Shown: positions 14,906-22,711, counted from the first letter of the stretch. The stretch is DNA of 34,552 nt from JBBCJM01 sp037190175 (GCA_037190175.1 JBBCJM010000079.1:1-34552); one strand, 5' to 3'. Numbers and translations are program-made. Notes: generated from the letters alone by a model not told the origin.

Positions 14906-15580
14906 ATGAACCAGAACGACGACATCTCGATGCGTGTAGTGACCATCGCCGCGCCGGTGCGGACGCAGGTGGTCGAAAGCCTGCGCGCGGCGATCATGGA
15001 CGGGCGGCTGGCCCCGGGCCGGCGGCTGGTGGAGAAGGATCTGTGCCAGATGCTGGGTGTCAGCCGGCCCTCGGTGCGCGAGGCGCTGCGCGCGCTGGAG
15101 GTCGAGGGGCTGATCTCCTCGATCCCCAACCGCGGCCCGGTGGTGACCGAACTGACGCCGGAGGATGCGGCCAGCATCTATCAGGTGCGCGGCGCGCTGG
15201 AATCGCTGGCGGCCGAGCTGTTCACCCTCAACGCCTCGGAAGAGAACATCGCCGGCCTGCGCCGCGCCGCCACCGAGCTGGAGATCGCCTATGACAGCGG
15301 CGACGTGGCCAGGATGATCACCGCCAAGCGCGCCTTCTACGACATCCTGTTCCAGGGCTCGCGCAACAACATCATCGCCGAGGTGCTGCGCACGATGAAC
15401 GCGCGGATCACCCGGCTGCGGGCGGTGGGACTGGCCTCGGCCGACCGCCGCCGCGCCAGCCGCGACGAGATCCGCAAGCTGGTCGATGCGCTGGCCCGGC
15501 GCGACGGCCCCACCGCCGCCAGCCTGACCCGCCGCCATGTCGAAGAGGCGGCGCGCTCGGCGCTCGCCTCGCTGGGCTGA
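14906..15580 (+). CDS. GntR-family regulator, FCD (FadR) subfamily
   Basis: The 224-residue product has an N-terminal winged helix. RTQVVESLRAAIMDGRLAPGRRLVEKDLCQMLGVSRPSVREALRALEVEGLI (residues 19-70) is the GntR DNA-binding signature. Residues 85-220 form the all-helical FCD effector domain (IYQVRGALESLAAEL onwards). In FCD proteins a metal is usually held by an Asp and three His. Here the DxxFH helix reads KRAFY and the EHR helix reads EIR, leaving only the last His (RRHVEEA), so the site looks lost. GGAAGG precedes the ATG at 14906. It is the only regulator in the window and the best candidate to control the flanking catabolic and TRAP operons. Confidence 0.93.
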   Translation: MNQNDDISMRVVTIAAPVRTQVVESLRAAIMDGRLAPGRRLVEKDLCQMLGVSRPSVREALRALEVEGLISSIPNRGPVVTELTPEDAASIYQVRGALESLAAELFTLNASEENIAGLRRAATELEIAYDSGDVARMITAKRAFYDILFQGSRNNIIAEVLRTMNARITRLRAVGLASADRRRASRDEIRKLVDALARRDGPTAASLTRRHVEEAARSALASLG

Positions 15581-15611
15581 TCGCCCGCCTGTCACCTGCC
15601 CGTCACGCAAA

Positions 15612-15636
15612 CCCCGGAAAAGCCTTGCATCCGGGG
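15612..15636 (+). terminator. Hairpin after the GntR gene
   Basis: CCCCGGA (15612-15618) pairs with TCCGGGG (15630-15636) around an 11-base loop, about 30 bases after the regulator stop. It has no T-tract and overlaps the possible nspC promoter. Confidence 0.4.
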
Positions 15637-15653
15637 GGGTGGGGTCCTATGTC
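15625..15653 (+). promoter_or_regulatory. Possible nspC promoter
   Basis: TTGCAT (15625-15630), 17 bases, then TATGTC (15648-15653), about 40 bases before the nspC start. The match is moderate; it would separate the polyamine genes from the regulator. Confidence 0.35.
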
Positions 15654-15695
15654 CCCCGTTTCCGTCCAATCGGGGGCCTGTTCGGGGGATTCGCG

Positions 15696-16790
15696 GTGAT
15701 CGAGACGCCCTTCTACCTGATCGACAAGGCGAAACTGGCGCGCAACATGGCCGTCATGGACGCCTTGCGCACCGCCTCGGGGGCGAAATGCCTGCTGGCG
15801 CTGAAATGCTTCGCCACCTGGCCGGTGTTCGACGCCATGCGCCCGCATATGGACGGCACCACCTCGTCCTCGCTCTACGAGCTGCGGCTGGGGCGCGAGA
15901 AGTTCGGCAAGGAGACCCACGCCTATTCCGTGGCCTGGGCCGACCACGAGATCGCCGAGGCGGTGGGCCATGCCGACAAGATCATCTTCAACTCGGTGGG
16001 CCAGCTCGACCGTTTCGACAATGCCAGCGCCGGGATCGAACGGGGGCTGCGGCTGAATCCGCGGTTTTCCACCTCGGGCTTCGACCTGGCCGATCCCGCC
16101 CGCCCGTTCTCGCGCCTGGGCGAATGGGACATCGCCAAGCTGACCGCCGCCGCCGACCGCATCTCGGGCGTGATGATCCACTACAACTGCGAGAACGCGG
16201 ATTTCGACCTGTTCGACCGGCAGCTGGCCCGGATCGAGGCGGAGTTCGGGCGGTTCCTCGAACGCCTGGAATGGGTCTCGCTCGGCGGCGGCATCCACTT
16301 CACCGGCGAGGGCTATCCGGTGGACCGCCTCGCCGCCCGCCTGCGCGGCTTCGCCGACCGCTTCGGGGTGCAGGTCTATCTGGAACCGGGCGAGGCGGCG
16401 ATCACCCGGACCACCAGCCTCGAGGTCACCGTGCTCGACATCCTCGACACCGGCAAGGACGTGGCCATCGTGGATTCGTCGGTCGAGGCGCATATGCTCG
16501 ACCTGCTGATCTACCGCGAAAGCGCGCGGATGCGGACGGACGGCCCCCACCGATACCAGATCGCCGGCAAGTCCTGCCTGGCGGGCGACATCTATGGCGA
16601 GTTCGGCTTTCCCCAGCCGCTGCGGGTCGGCGACCGGATCAGCATCGACGATGCGGCGGGCTATACGATGGTGAAGAAGAACTGGTTCAACGGGGTGAAG
16701 ATGCCGGGCATCGTCATCCGGGAAACCGACGGCAGCCTGACCGTCGCGCGCGAGTTCGGCTATGCCGATTATGCCGGAAGCCTTGGCTGA
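15696..16790 (+). CDS. nspC: Carboxynorspermidine decarboxylase
   Basis: The 364-residue product is a PLP-dependent fold-III decarboxylase that removes CO2 from carboxy(nor)spermidine to yield norspermidine or spermidine. The start ETPFYLIDKAKLARNM and the PLP lysine in LLALKCFATW (Lys37) are characteristic. SSSLYELRLGREKFGKETHAYS, MIHYNCENADFDLF, SLGGGIHFTGEGYPVDRLA and EPGEA further match NspC. The near-terminal AGDIYGEF carries the usual active-site Asp. I choose the GTG at 15696 because GGGGGA lies 7 bases upstream and the length fits. The synthase for the same pathway follows 30 bases later. In alphaproteobacteria this route often supplies spermidine, so the final product is uncertain. 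Confidence 0.93.
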   Translation: MIETPFYLIDKAKLARNMAVMDALRTASGAKCLLALKCFATWPVFDAMRPHMDGTTSSSLYELRLGREKFGKETHAYSVAWADHEIAEAVGHADKIIFNSVGQLDRFDNASAGIERGLRLNPRFSTSGFDLADPARPFSRLGEWDIAKLTAAADRISGVMIHYNCENADFDLFDRQLARIEAEFGRFLERLEWVSLGGGIHFTGEGYPVDRLAARLRGFADRFGVQVYLEPGEAAITRTTSLEVTVLDILDTGKDVAIVDSSVEAHMLDLLIYRESARMRTDGPHRYQIAGKSCLAGDIYGEFGFPQPLRVGDRISIDDAAGYTMVKKNWFNGVKMPGIVIRETDGSLTVAREFGYADYAGSLG

Positions 16791-16820
16791 CGGCCCTTTC
16801 ACTCACTGCTGGAGGCGGGG

Positions 16821-18059
16821 ATGAAACGCAACGTCCTGATCGTGGGCGCCGGGGGTGTGGCGCAGGTGGTGGCGCACAAATGCGCGCAGTGGAACGACGA
16901 GCTGGGCGACCTGCACATCGCCAGCCGCACCGTGGCCAAGGCCGAGGCGATCATCGCCTCCGTCCACGAGAAGGGCGCGATGAAGGGGCCGGGCGTGTTC
17001 CGCGCCCATGCGCTGGACGCGATGGACAGCGCGGCCGTGGCGGCGCTGATCCGGCAGACCGGCGCGGGGATCGTGATCAACGTGGGCTCCGCCTTCGTCA
17101 ACATGACCGTGCTGGAAGCCTGCATCGAGACGGGTGCCGCCTATATGGACACCGCGATCCACGAGGATCCGGCGAAGATCTGCGAGGCGCCGCCCTGGTA
17201 TGCCAACTACGAATGGCAGCGCCGCGACCGCTGTGCGGCGGCGGGGGTGACCGCGATCCTGGGGGTGGGTTTCGACCCCGGGGTGGTGAACGCCTATGCC
17301 CGGCTGGCCGAGGACCGCTATCTGGACACGATCGAGAGCATCGACATCGTGGACATCAACGCCGGCTCGCACGGCCGGTACTTCGCCACCAACTTCGACC
17401 CCGAGATCAACTTCCGCGAGTTCACCGGCACGGTGTGGTCCTGGCAGAACGGCCAGTGGCAGGACAACCGGATGTTCGAGGTGGGCAAGGTCTGGGACCT
17501 GCCGATGGTCGGCCCGCAGAAGGCCTATCTGACCGGCCATGACGAGGTGCATTCGCTCTCGGCCCGCTATCCGCAGGCCGACGTGCGGTTCTGGATGGGC
17601 TTCGGCGACCATTACATCAACGTCTTCACCGTGCTGAAGAACCTCGGACTGCTGTCGGAACAGCCGGTGCGCACCGCCGAGGGGGTCGAGGTGGTGCCGC
17701 TGAAGGTGGTGAAGGCCGTGCTGCCCGACCCGGCCTCGCTCGCCCCCGACTACACCGGCAAGACCTGCATCGGCGATGTCGTGAAAGGCACGAAGGACGG
17801 CAAGCCGGCCGAGGTCTTCATCTACAACGTCGCCGACCACAAGGAAGCCTATCTCGAGGTGGGCTCGCAGGGCATCAGCTATACCGCCGGGGTGCCGCCG
17901 GTGACCGCCGCGGTGCTGGTGGCGCGCGGGGTCTGGGACGTGGGCCGGATGGTCAACGTCGAGGACCTGGACCCGGCGCCCTTCCTGACCCTGCTGGGCC
18001 AGATGGGCCTGCCCACCCGGGTGAAGGACGCCACCGGGGATCATCCGTTCGAGGGATAA
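16821..18059 (+). CDS. Carboxynorspermidine synthase/dehydrogenase (saccharopine dehydrogenase family)
   Basis: The 412-residue product joins aspartate semialdehyde to a diamine (putrescine or diaminopropane) with reduction by NADPH, making the carboxy-polyamine that NspC decarboxylates. The N-terminus NVLIVGAGGVAQVVAHKCAQ is the cofactor fold. ETGAAYMDTAIHEDP near residues 104-118 and AILGVGFDPGVVNAYARLA near 148-166 are the family's conserved core. A long C-terminal domain with RFWMGFGDHYINVF and VADHKEAYLEVGSQGISYTAG follows. The ATG at 16821 follows GGAGGCGGGG. It is convergent with the 2-hydroxyacid oxidase, and the duplicated hairpin region begins at its stop. Confidence 0.92.
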   Translation: MKRNVLIVGAGGVAQVVAHKCAQWNDELGDLHIASRTVAKAEAIIASVHEKGAMKGPGVFRAHALDAMDSAAVAALIRQTGAGIVINVGSAFVNMTVLEACIETGAAYMDTAIHEDPAKICEAPPWYANYEWQRRDRCAAAGVTAILGVGFDPGVVNAYARLAEDRYLDTIESIDIVDINAGSHGRYFATNFDPEINFREFTGTVWSWQNGQWQDNRMFEVGKVWDLPMVGPQKAYLTGHDEVHSLSARYPQADVRFWMGFGDHYINVFTVLKNLGLLSEQPVRTAEGVEVVPLKVVKAVLPDPASLAPDYTGKTCIGDVVKGTKDGKPAEVFIYNVADHKEAYLEVGSQGISYTAGVPPVTAAVLVARGVWDVGRMVNVEDLDPAPFLTLLGQMGLPTRVKDATGDHPFEG

Positions 18060-18379
18060 GGGTGTGGCGGGATGAATCCCGCCACACCGCCGCCGTCCCG
18101 AGCGTCGAACAGCACTCCGCGGTCGATATCCGCCAGCGTCGGGCGGCCGGTCAGCGCCATGGCGACCTCCAGTTCCGCGCGCAGGATGGTCAGAGGGATA
18201 GGGGTGTGGCGGGATGAATCCCGCCCTACGGCGGGGGCCTCCCCGCGGCAGGGCGGGGTTCACCCCGCCCCACCGCCGCCGTCCCGGGCGTCGAACAGCA
18301 CCCCGCGATCGATATCCACCAGCGTCGGGCGGCCGGTCAGCGCCATGGCGACCTCCAGTTCCGCGCGCAGGATGGTCAG
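18051..18379. repeat. Tandem duplication across the convergent gene ends
   Basis: Bases 18051-18083 recur at 18193-18225 with one change. Bases 18085-18193 recur at 18271-18379 with four changes (18101, 18115, 18122 and 18132 against 18287, 18301, 18308 and 18318). Copy 2 carries 44 extra bases (18226-18269) made of hairpins GCGGGG-gcct-CCCCGC and GGGCGGGGttcACCCCGCCC. The second copy of the 109-base block is the real 3' end of the 2-hydroxyacid oxidase gene. The first copy is an untranslated remnant of that gene end, and the stop of the synthase (GAGGGATAA) is echoed as GAGGGATAG. It accounts for the whole 18060-18259 gap. Confidence 0.9.
18061..18088. terminator. Perfect 28-base palindromic hairpin
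   Basis: GGTGTGGCGGGA-TGAA-TCCCGCCACACC is a 12-bp perfect stem directly after the synthase stop. Its core, GGCGGGATGAATCCCGCC, is seen again at 18208-18225 without the outer CACACC arm. It can serve as a bidirectional terminator between the convergent genes. A similar extragenic element is common in Rhodobacteraceae as far as I recall. Confidence 0.65.
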
Positions 18380-19369
18380 CATATGCGCCACCCCGGCCGC
18401 ACCCCCCACCGCCAGCGCGTGGATCTGCGGCCGGCCGACCAGCACCGCCCGCGCCCCCAGCGCCAGCGCCTTCAGCACGTCCGTCCCGCGCCGGACGCCG
18501 CCGTCGCAGAGCACCGGCACCCGGCCGCCCACCCGCGCGGCCACCGCGGGCAGCGCCTCGGCGGTGGCCGGCAGGGTGTCGAGCACCCGGCCGCCGTGGT
18601 TCGAGACGATCACGCCGGCCACCCCGGCCGCTACGGCCAGTTCGGCGTCCCCGGGCTCCATGATCCCCTTGGCCAGCACCGGCAGGGGGGTCGCGCCGCA
18701 GAGCCAGGCCAGGTCCTCCCACCGCGGGGCGTGGTCCAGCATCCCCAGGAACACCGGGCTGCGGCCCGGGGGTGCCTCCACCCGCACCTGCCGCAGCCCG
18801 TCCAGGTTCACCGCCCGCAGCCCCGGCGGCAGGGCGAAGCCCGCGCGCTGCTCGGCGTTGCGCAGCCCGTTCACCGCGGCATCCACCGTGACCACCAGCG
18901 CGCCATAGCCCGCGGCCTCGGCCCGGCGCACCAGCGCCAGGGTGTCGGCGCGCTCGGCCTGCATGTAGAGCTGGAACCAGCGCGGGCCGGGGGTGGCCTC
19001 GGCGATCTCCTCCAGCCGCCGCCCGGCCTGGGTGGAGACCACCATCAGGCTGCCGGTCGCCGCGGCGCCCAGCGCGGTGGCCAGTTCCCCCTCGGGGTGG
19101 ACCAGGCCGTGGAAGGCCACCGGCGCCAGCAGGATCGGGTGGTCCAATGCCAGCCCCAGCAGGTCCAGCCTTGTATGGGCGCCGCGCATGTCGGCCAGCG
19201 CCCGGCCGCGCAGCCGCAGCCGGTCCCAGGCCGCGCGGTTGGCCTCGCGGGTGATCCCGTCCGCCCCCGCCCCGTCCACATAGGCCGCGACCTGCGGGCC
19301 CATCCGCGCCGCGGCGTGGCGGGCATAGTCCTCCAGCGCCACGGTGTCGGGCGGAATGCCTTCGCTCAC
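18260..19369 (-). CDS. FMN-dependent alpha-hydroxy-acid oxidizing protein
   Basis: The 369-residue product is a TIM-barrel FMN enzyme of the lactate/glycolate oxidase family, which oxidises a 2-hydroxyacid to a 2-ketoacid. Visible are PILLAPVAFHGLVHPEGE near residue 78, WFQLYMQ near 132, VVTVDAAVNGLRNAEQR near 158, the lysine in PVLAKGIM near 227, the catalytic histidine in VIVSNHGGRVLDT near 252, and VLCDGGVRRGTDVLKALALGARAVLVGRP near 283. The start is GTG at 19369, overlapping the piuC stop as GTGA, so translation is coupled. The last residues DARDGGGGAG come from the duplicated 3' block. Whether it uses O2 or a quinone is not readable. Confidence 0.92.
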   Translation of the reverse strand: MSEGIPPDTVALEDYARHAAARMGPQVAAYVDGAGADGITREANRAAWDRLRLRGRALADMRGAHTRLDLLGLALDHPILLAPVAFHGLVHPEGELATALGAAATGSLMVVSTQAGRRLEEIAEATPGPRWFQLYMQAERADTLALVRRAEAAGYGALVVTVDAAVNGLRNAEQRAGFALPPGLRAVNLDGLRQVRVEAPPGRSPVFLGMLDHAPRWEDLAWLCGATPLPVLAKGIMEPGDAELAVAAGVAGVIVSNHGGRVLDTLPATAEALPAVAARVGGRVPVLCDGGVRRGTDVLKALALGARAVLVGRPQIHALAVGGAAGVAHMLTILRAELEVAMALTGRPTLVDIDRGVLFDARDGGGGAG

Positions 19370-20049
19370 ATCTCGGCCCAGTGGCGGATCATGTTGTGGT
19401 AATGCGAGGTCAGCCCGGTCACCGCCGGGTCGTCGTCGGGCAGCATCCCGCGGATCCGCATGATCGACTGGTCGAGGTCGTAGAGCATGTGCCGCCGCCA
19501 GTCGTCCCTCACCATCGACTGCGCCCAGAAGAACGAGCCCCAGCGCGAGCCGCGGGTGACCGGCGTCACCGAATGCAGCGAGGTGGCGGGATAGACCACG
19601 GCATGGCCGGCCGGCAGCTTCACCGCGTGCGCGCCATAGGTGTCGTGCACCACCAGTTCGCCGCCGTCGTAATCCTCGGGCGGGGTCAGGAACACGGTGG
19701 TCGAGACATCGGTGCGGATGCGCTGCCCGGTGCCCGGGATCACCCGGATCGAGCCGTCCACATGCGCGCCGAAGGTCATCCCCTCGTCATAGCGGTTGAA
19801 CATCGGCGGCAGCACGTGCAGCGGCAGCGCGGCCGAGGAATAGGTCGCGTTCCGCCCCAGCGCGCGCAGCACGATGTTGCCCAGTTCGCGCCCCTCGGCG
19901 CTGTCCACCGGGACCTGCAGGTTGTGCTTCACCTTGGCCGCCTGGTCGCCCGCGGTGTGGCGGCCGTCGATCCAGTTCGTGCCCTCCAGCACCTGCCGCA
20001 TATAGGCGACTTCCTGCGGGGTCAGCAGATCGGGGATGGTGACGAGCAT
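19366..20049 (-). CDS. piuC: Fe(II)/2-oxoglutarate-dependent PKHD-type dioxygenase PiuC/YbiX
   Basis: The 227-residue product matches PiuC/YbiX in length and sequence. Iron ligands are visible as HVD in FGAHVDGSIR near residues 96-98 and the distal histidine in SLHSVTPVTRGSRWG near 159, with the 2-oxoglutarate arginine just after. The C-terminus SIMRIRGMLPDDDPAVTGLTSHYHNMIRHWAE is characteristic. These enzymes sit beside catecholate siderophore receptors such as PiuA and Fiu; their substrate is still not settled. The ATG at 20049 follows GCGGAGA. It shares an operon with the FMN oxidase and follows the receptor on the same strand, but has its own promoter-like sequence. Confidence 0.93.
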   Translation of the reverse strand: MLVTIPDLLTPQEVAYMRQVLEGTNWIDGRHTAGDQAAKVKHNLQVPVDSAEGRELGNIVLRALGRNATYSSAALPLHVLPPMFNRYDEGMTFGAHVDGSIRVIPGTGQRIRTDVSTTVFLTPPEDYDGGELVVHDTYGAHAVKLPAGHAVVYPATSLHSVTPVTRGSRWGSFFWAQSMVRDDWRRHMLYDLDQSIMRIRGMLPDDDPAVTGLTSHYHNMIRHWAEM

Positions 20050-20076
20050 GATGGTCTCCGCTTTCCGGTCGCGGCG

Positions 20077-20105
20077 ACCATAGGCGGGCGCCCCGCCAAA
20101 GTTAA
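20077..20105 (-). promoter_or_regulatory. Probable piuC promoter
   Basis: On the minus strand TTAACT (20105-20100), 17 bases, then TATGGT (20082-20077) sits about 28 bases before the ATG. The gene can therefore be transcribed apart from the receptor, whose terminator hairpin lies just upstream. Confidence 0.45.
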
Positions 20106-20153
20106 GCGTTTCTGTCGGGAAATCGGCAGGACAGAATGCCGCGCGAAGCGGAA

Positions 20154-20177
20154 GGGGCGGCCCCGGCGGGCCGCCCC
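20154..20177 (-). terminator. Terminator hairpin of the first receptor gene
   Basis: GGGGCGGCCC-cggc-GGGCCGCCCC is a perfect 10-bp stem starting 7 bases after the receptor stop (minus strand), followed by TTCC. It is a strong stem with only a token T-run. Confidence 0.7.
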
Positions 20178-20183
20178 CATGGC

Positions 20184-22457
20184 TCAGAACCGATAGTCGA
20201 GCTTGGCCGTGATGGTGCGGCCCGGGGCGCGGTTGGCGAACAGGCCCACGTGCGAGGCGTCGTAGAGCCGCTCGTCGAACAGGTTGTTCACGTTGACCTG
20301 CAGCTTGGCGCTGTCGTTGATGGCATAGGCGGCCATCAGGTCCACCCGCCACTGCGCCGGCAGGACCATGGTGTTCGCGGTGTTCAGGTAACGCTTGCCG
20401 GTATAGGTGGCGCCGCCGCCCAGGGTCCAGCGGTCGTTGAGCTCATAGGTCGTCCACAGGCCGAAGCCGTGGCGGGCGACGAACTGCATGTAGTTGCCGT
20501 TGTCTTCGCTGGGCACCCCGCCGCTGAAGCCGTCGTTCACCAGCCTGGCGTCGATGAAGGTATAGCCCAGCGAGAGACCCCAGCGGTCGTTGATCTGCCC
20601 GGCGGCGCCCAGCTCGAAGCCCCGCGCGCGGTTGTGGCCCAGCAGCGCCACGTTGCCGAACTCGTCGGTGCTGCGGGCGTTCTTCTTGTCGGTCTGGAAG
20701 ATCGCGGCGGAGAGCAGCAGCCGGTCGTCGAACAGCTCCCACTTGGTGCCGAACTCGTAGCTGCGGCTGCGCTCGGGCTCGAGGTTCACGTTGTTGTTGT
20801 TCAGCGTGCAGGCCCCGGCGCCGTCCGCCCCGCCCGCCATCCCGGCGCATTCGCCCGAGGGGTTGGACGAGGTGCCGACCGAGAAATACACCATCCCGTT
20901 CGGCGCCGGCTTGTAGACCAGCCCGGCCGAGTAGTTCAGCAGGTTGTCCTTGCGCACCCGGGTGCCGTCGTCGACCTTGTACTTGTCGTAGCGCAGCCCG
21001 AGGTTCAGCTGCCACTGGTCGTTGAAGGTCAGCGTGTCGAAGACGTAGAGCGCGCGGGTGGTGGTGGTCACCGGCGTGCCCCAGGCGCCCCAGACCAGCG
21101 TGCCGGTCACCGGGTCATAGGGGTTGGGATTGTCCAGCGGGGTGCGCGGCACCGAGGGACTGCCGGTCGAGGCGGCCGAGCGCAGCTTTTCCTCGGACAG
21201 CTCGATCCCCACCGCGAAGTCGTGCTTGACCGTGCCGGTGAAGGCCGTGCCGGTCAGCGCGGTCTGGAAGGCCAGCGCCCCGTTCTTGCGCCCGCCCGAG
21301 CGCAGGTCGCGGTTGACGAGGATCTCGTTGGTCACGGGATCGCGCACCACCGCGCCGCCGCTGGTCGCGATGGTCGGGCGGGTCACCATGTAGAACTGTT
21401 CCGAGCCGATCCAGGCCAGGGTCGAGGTCAGCCTCAGCGAATCGCTGAACTCGTGCTCGAACTTCAGCGTGGCCGACTGGTTGGTGACCTCGCGATAGTC
21501 GCGGAAGGCCGAGCCGAAGAAGGCCGAGGAGGGCATGGTCTCGATGGGCAGGCCCGGGTCGGCCTTGGTGATCGGCCGCACCCCCGTGCCATAGATCGCG
21601 TCGCGATAGGCGGCGACCTCCATCGGCACGCCCAGGTCCGGGGTCGCATCGGTGCGGCTGTGGTAGAGGTTGAACGACAGTTTCGAGGCGTCGCCGAACC
21701 GCTTGGACAGCGCCAGCGCGATGCCCCGGCGGTCGTCCTTCAGCACGTCGCGGCCGGGCACGCCCGAATCCTGCACCATCAGGTTCAGCCGCGCCGCCAG
21801 CCCGTTGCCGAAGTCCAGGTTGCCGTCATAGGCCAGCCGCTTGTGCCCGGCATTGCCCACGGTGCCCGAGACCTCGTGGAAGGTCTCGCCCTCGCGCGCC
21901 TGTTTCGAGACCAGGTTGATCGAGCCGCCGGTGGCACCGCGGCCCGAGTAGGAGCCGCCCGGCCCCTTGACCACCTCGACCGATTCGGTGGCGAAGGCCT
22001 CCTGCGAGGTGCGGCCCAGGTTGCGCACCCCGTCCACCATGATGTCGGTCGCCGCCTGGAAGCCGCGCACGAAGGGCCGGTCGCCCAGCGGCGTGCCACC
22101 CTCGCCCGAGCCCAGCGTGATCCCCGGGGTGGTGCGCAGCACCTCCAGCACCGAGGTGGCGTTGCGCTCTTCCATCTGCCGCTGGGTGATGACGGCGATG
22201 GTCTTGGGCGTGTCGGCGATGGGCGCGGTCAGCTTGGGCGAGGAACCCTCGGTCGTGCGGTATTCGGTGGCGGTCTCGCCGCCCTTCGGCCCGTCCACCA
22301 CGATGGTGTCGAGCACGACCGTGCCGCCGGTGGTCTGGGCCAGGGCGGGCCCGGCCACGGCGGCCGAGATGGCGATGACGGGAAGAAGGCCCAGCGTGGG
22401 CATCCGCCGCGCACCATCGGGCTCGGGCAGGGGGTGGAGGGGACAGGGCATAGGCAT
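20184..22457 (-). CDS. TonB-dependent siderophore receptor (Fiu-like), copy 1
   Basis: The 757-residue outer-membrane receptor has a signal peptide ending PALAQ near residue 41, then a TonB-box-like TIVVDGP. The plug domain (about 75-185) contains PKTIAVITQRQM, TTPGITLGSGEGG, FVRGFQAATDIMVDGVRN and VEVVKGPGGSYSGRGATGGSINLVSK. The beta-barrel follows and ends in LDYRF with a terminal aromatic residue as required for outer-membrane insertion. It resembles catecholate receptors such as Fiu, which suits the neighbouring piuC and the dihydroxybenzoate synthetase genes. An alternative start is the ATG at 22451. The upstream leader and the first 45 codons are almost the same as in copy 2, while the barrels have diverged. 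Confidence 0.93.
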   Translation of the reverse strand: MPMPCPLHPLPEPDGARRMPTLGLLPVIAISAAVAGPALAQTTGGTVVLDTIVVDGPKGGETATEYRTTEGSSPKLTAPIADTPKTIAVITQRQMEERNATSVLEVLRTTPGITLGSGEGGTPLGDRPFVRGFQAATDIMVDGVRNLGRTSQEAFATESVEVVKGPGGSYSGRGATGGSINLVSKQAREGETFHEVSGTVGNAGHKRLAYDGNLDFGNGLAARLNLMVQDSGVPGRDVLKDDRRGIALALSKRFGDASKLSFNLYHSRTDATPDLGVPMEVAAYRDAIYGTGVRPITKADPGLPIETMPSSAFFGSAFRDYREVTNQSATLKFEHEFSDSLRLTSTLAWIGSEQFYMVTRPTIATSGGAVVRDPVTNEILVNRDLRSGGRKNGALAFQTALTGTAFTGTVKHDFAVGIELSEEKLRSAASTGSPSVPRTPLDNPNPYDPVTGTLVWGAWGTPVTTTTRALYVFDTLTFNDQWQLNLGLRYDKYKVDDGTRVRKDNLLNYSAGLVYKPAPNGMVYFSVGTSSNPSGECAGMAGGADGAGACTLNNNNVNLEPERSRSYEFGTKWELFDDRLLLSAAIFQTDKKNARSTDEFGNVALLGHNRARGFELGAAGQINDRWGLSLGYTFIDARLVNDGFSGGVPSEDNGNYMQFVARHGFGLWTTYELNDRWTLGGGATYTGKRYLNTANTMVLPAQWRVDLMAAYAINDSAKLQVNVNNLFDERLYDASHVGLFANRAPGRTITAKLDYRF

Positions 22458-22636
22458 GGGCAGAAGCTCCCGGGCAAAAGATGTCAGGATCCCCCCGCCG
22501 GTCAGGCGCGCAGGGGAGGTGTCCGAGATGCTGGCTGGATGGCTTGCTGGACGATGATGGTGCCGGCCCGGGCGAGGGGAACCCGTCCGGCAGCCGTCAT
22601 GCCCTGAAACACACGAGGTTTTTTGTCAACTATCGA
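22458..22636 (-). promoter_or_regulatory. Long conserved leader of receptor copy 1, with possible upstream ORF
   Basis: The leader opens with CGATAGTTGACAAAAA (22636-22621), identical to that before copy 2. TTGACA suits a -35 box, but the -10 is unclear. Between it and the start codon are about 160 bases strongly conserved with copy 2. A small ORF, 22600-22502 minus (32 codons plus stop), begins at an ATG and contains LARAG and QAIQPASR. The block ends with GGGAGCTTC before the receptor ATG. Confidence 0.5.
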
Positions 22637-22672
22637 GATGCCCCGGAAGGCAACCGATTGTACACATGGCAC

Positions 22673-22711
22673 GGGAAGGCCACGCTGCGGCCCGGCGGGC
22701 GCGGCCTTCCC
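22673..22711 (-). terminator. Terminator-like hairpin of the second receptor gene
   Basis: GGGAAGGCC (22673-22681) pairs with GGCCTTCCC (22703-22711) around a 21-base loop, 19 bases after the copy 2 stop on the minus strand. Confidence 0.5.

Noticed and set aside
18051..18379. CRISPR-like repeats
   Set aside because: There are only two copies, over 100 bases each, and one is part of a coding gene; there are no spacers and no cas genes.
22337..22457. Tat signal peptide from the twin arginine in GARRMPTLG
   Set aside because: The residues around the RR do not fit the S/T-RR-x-F-L-K pattern, and TonB receptors use the Sec route.
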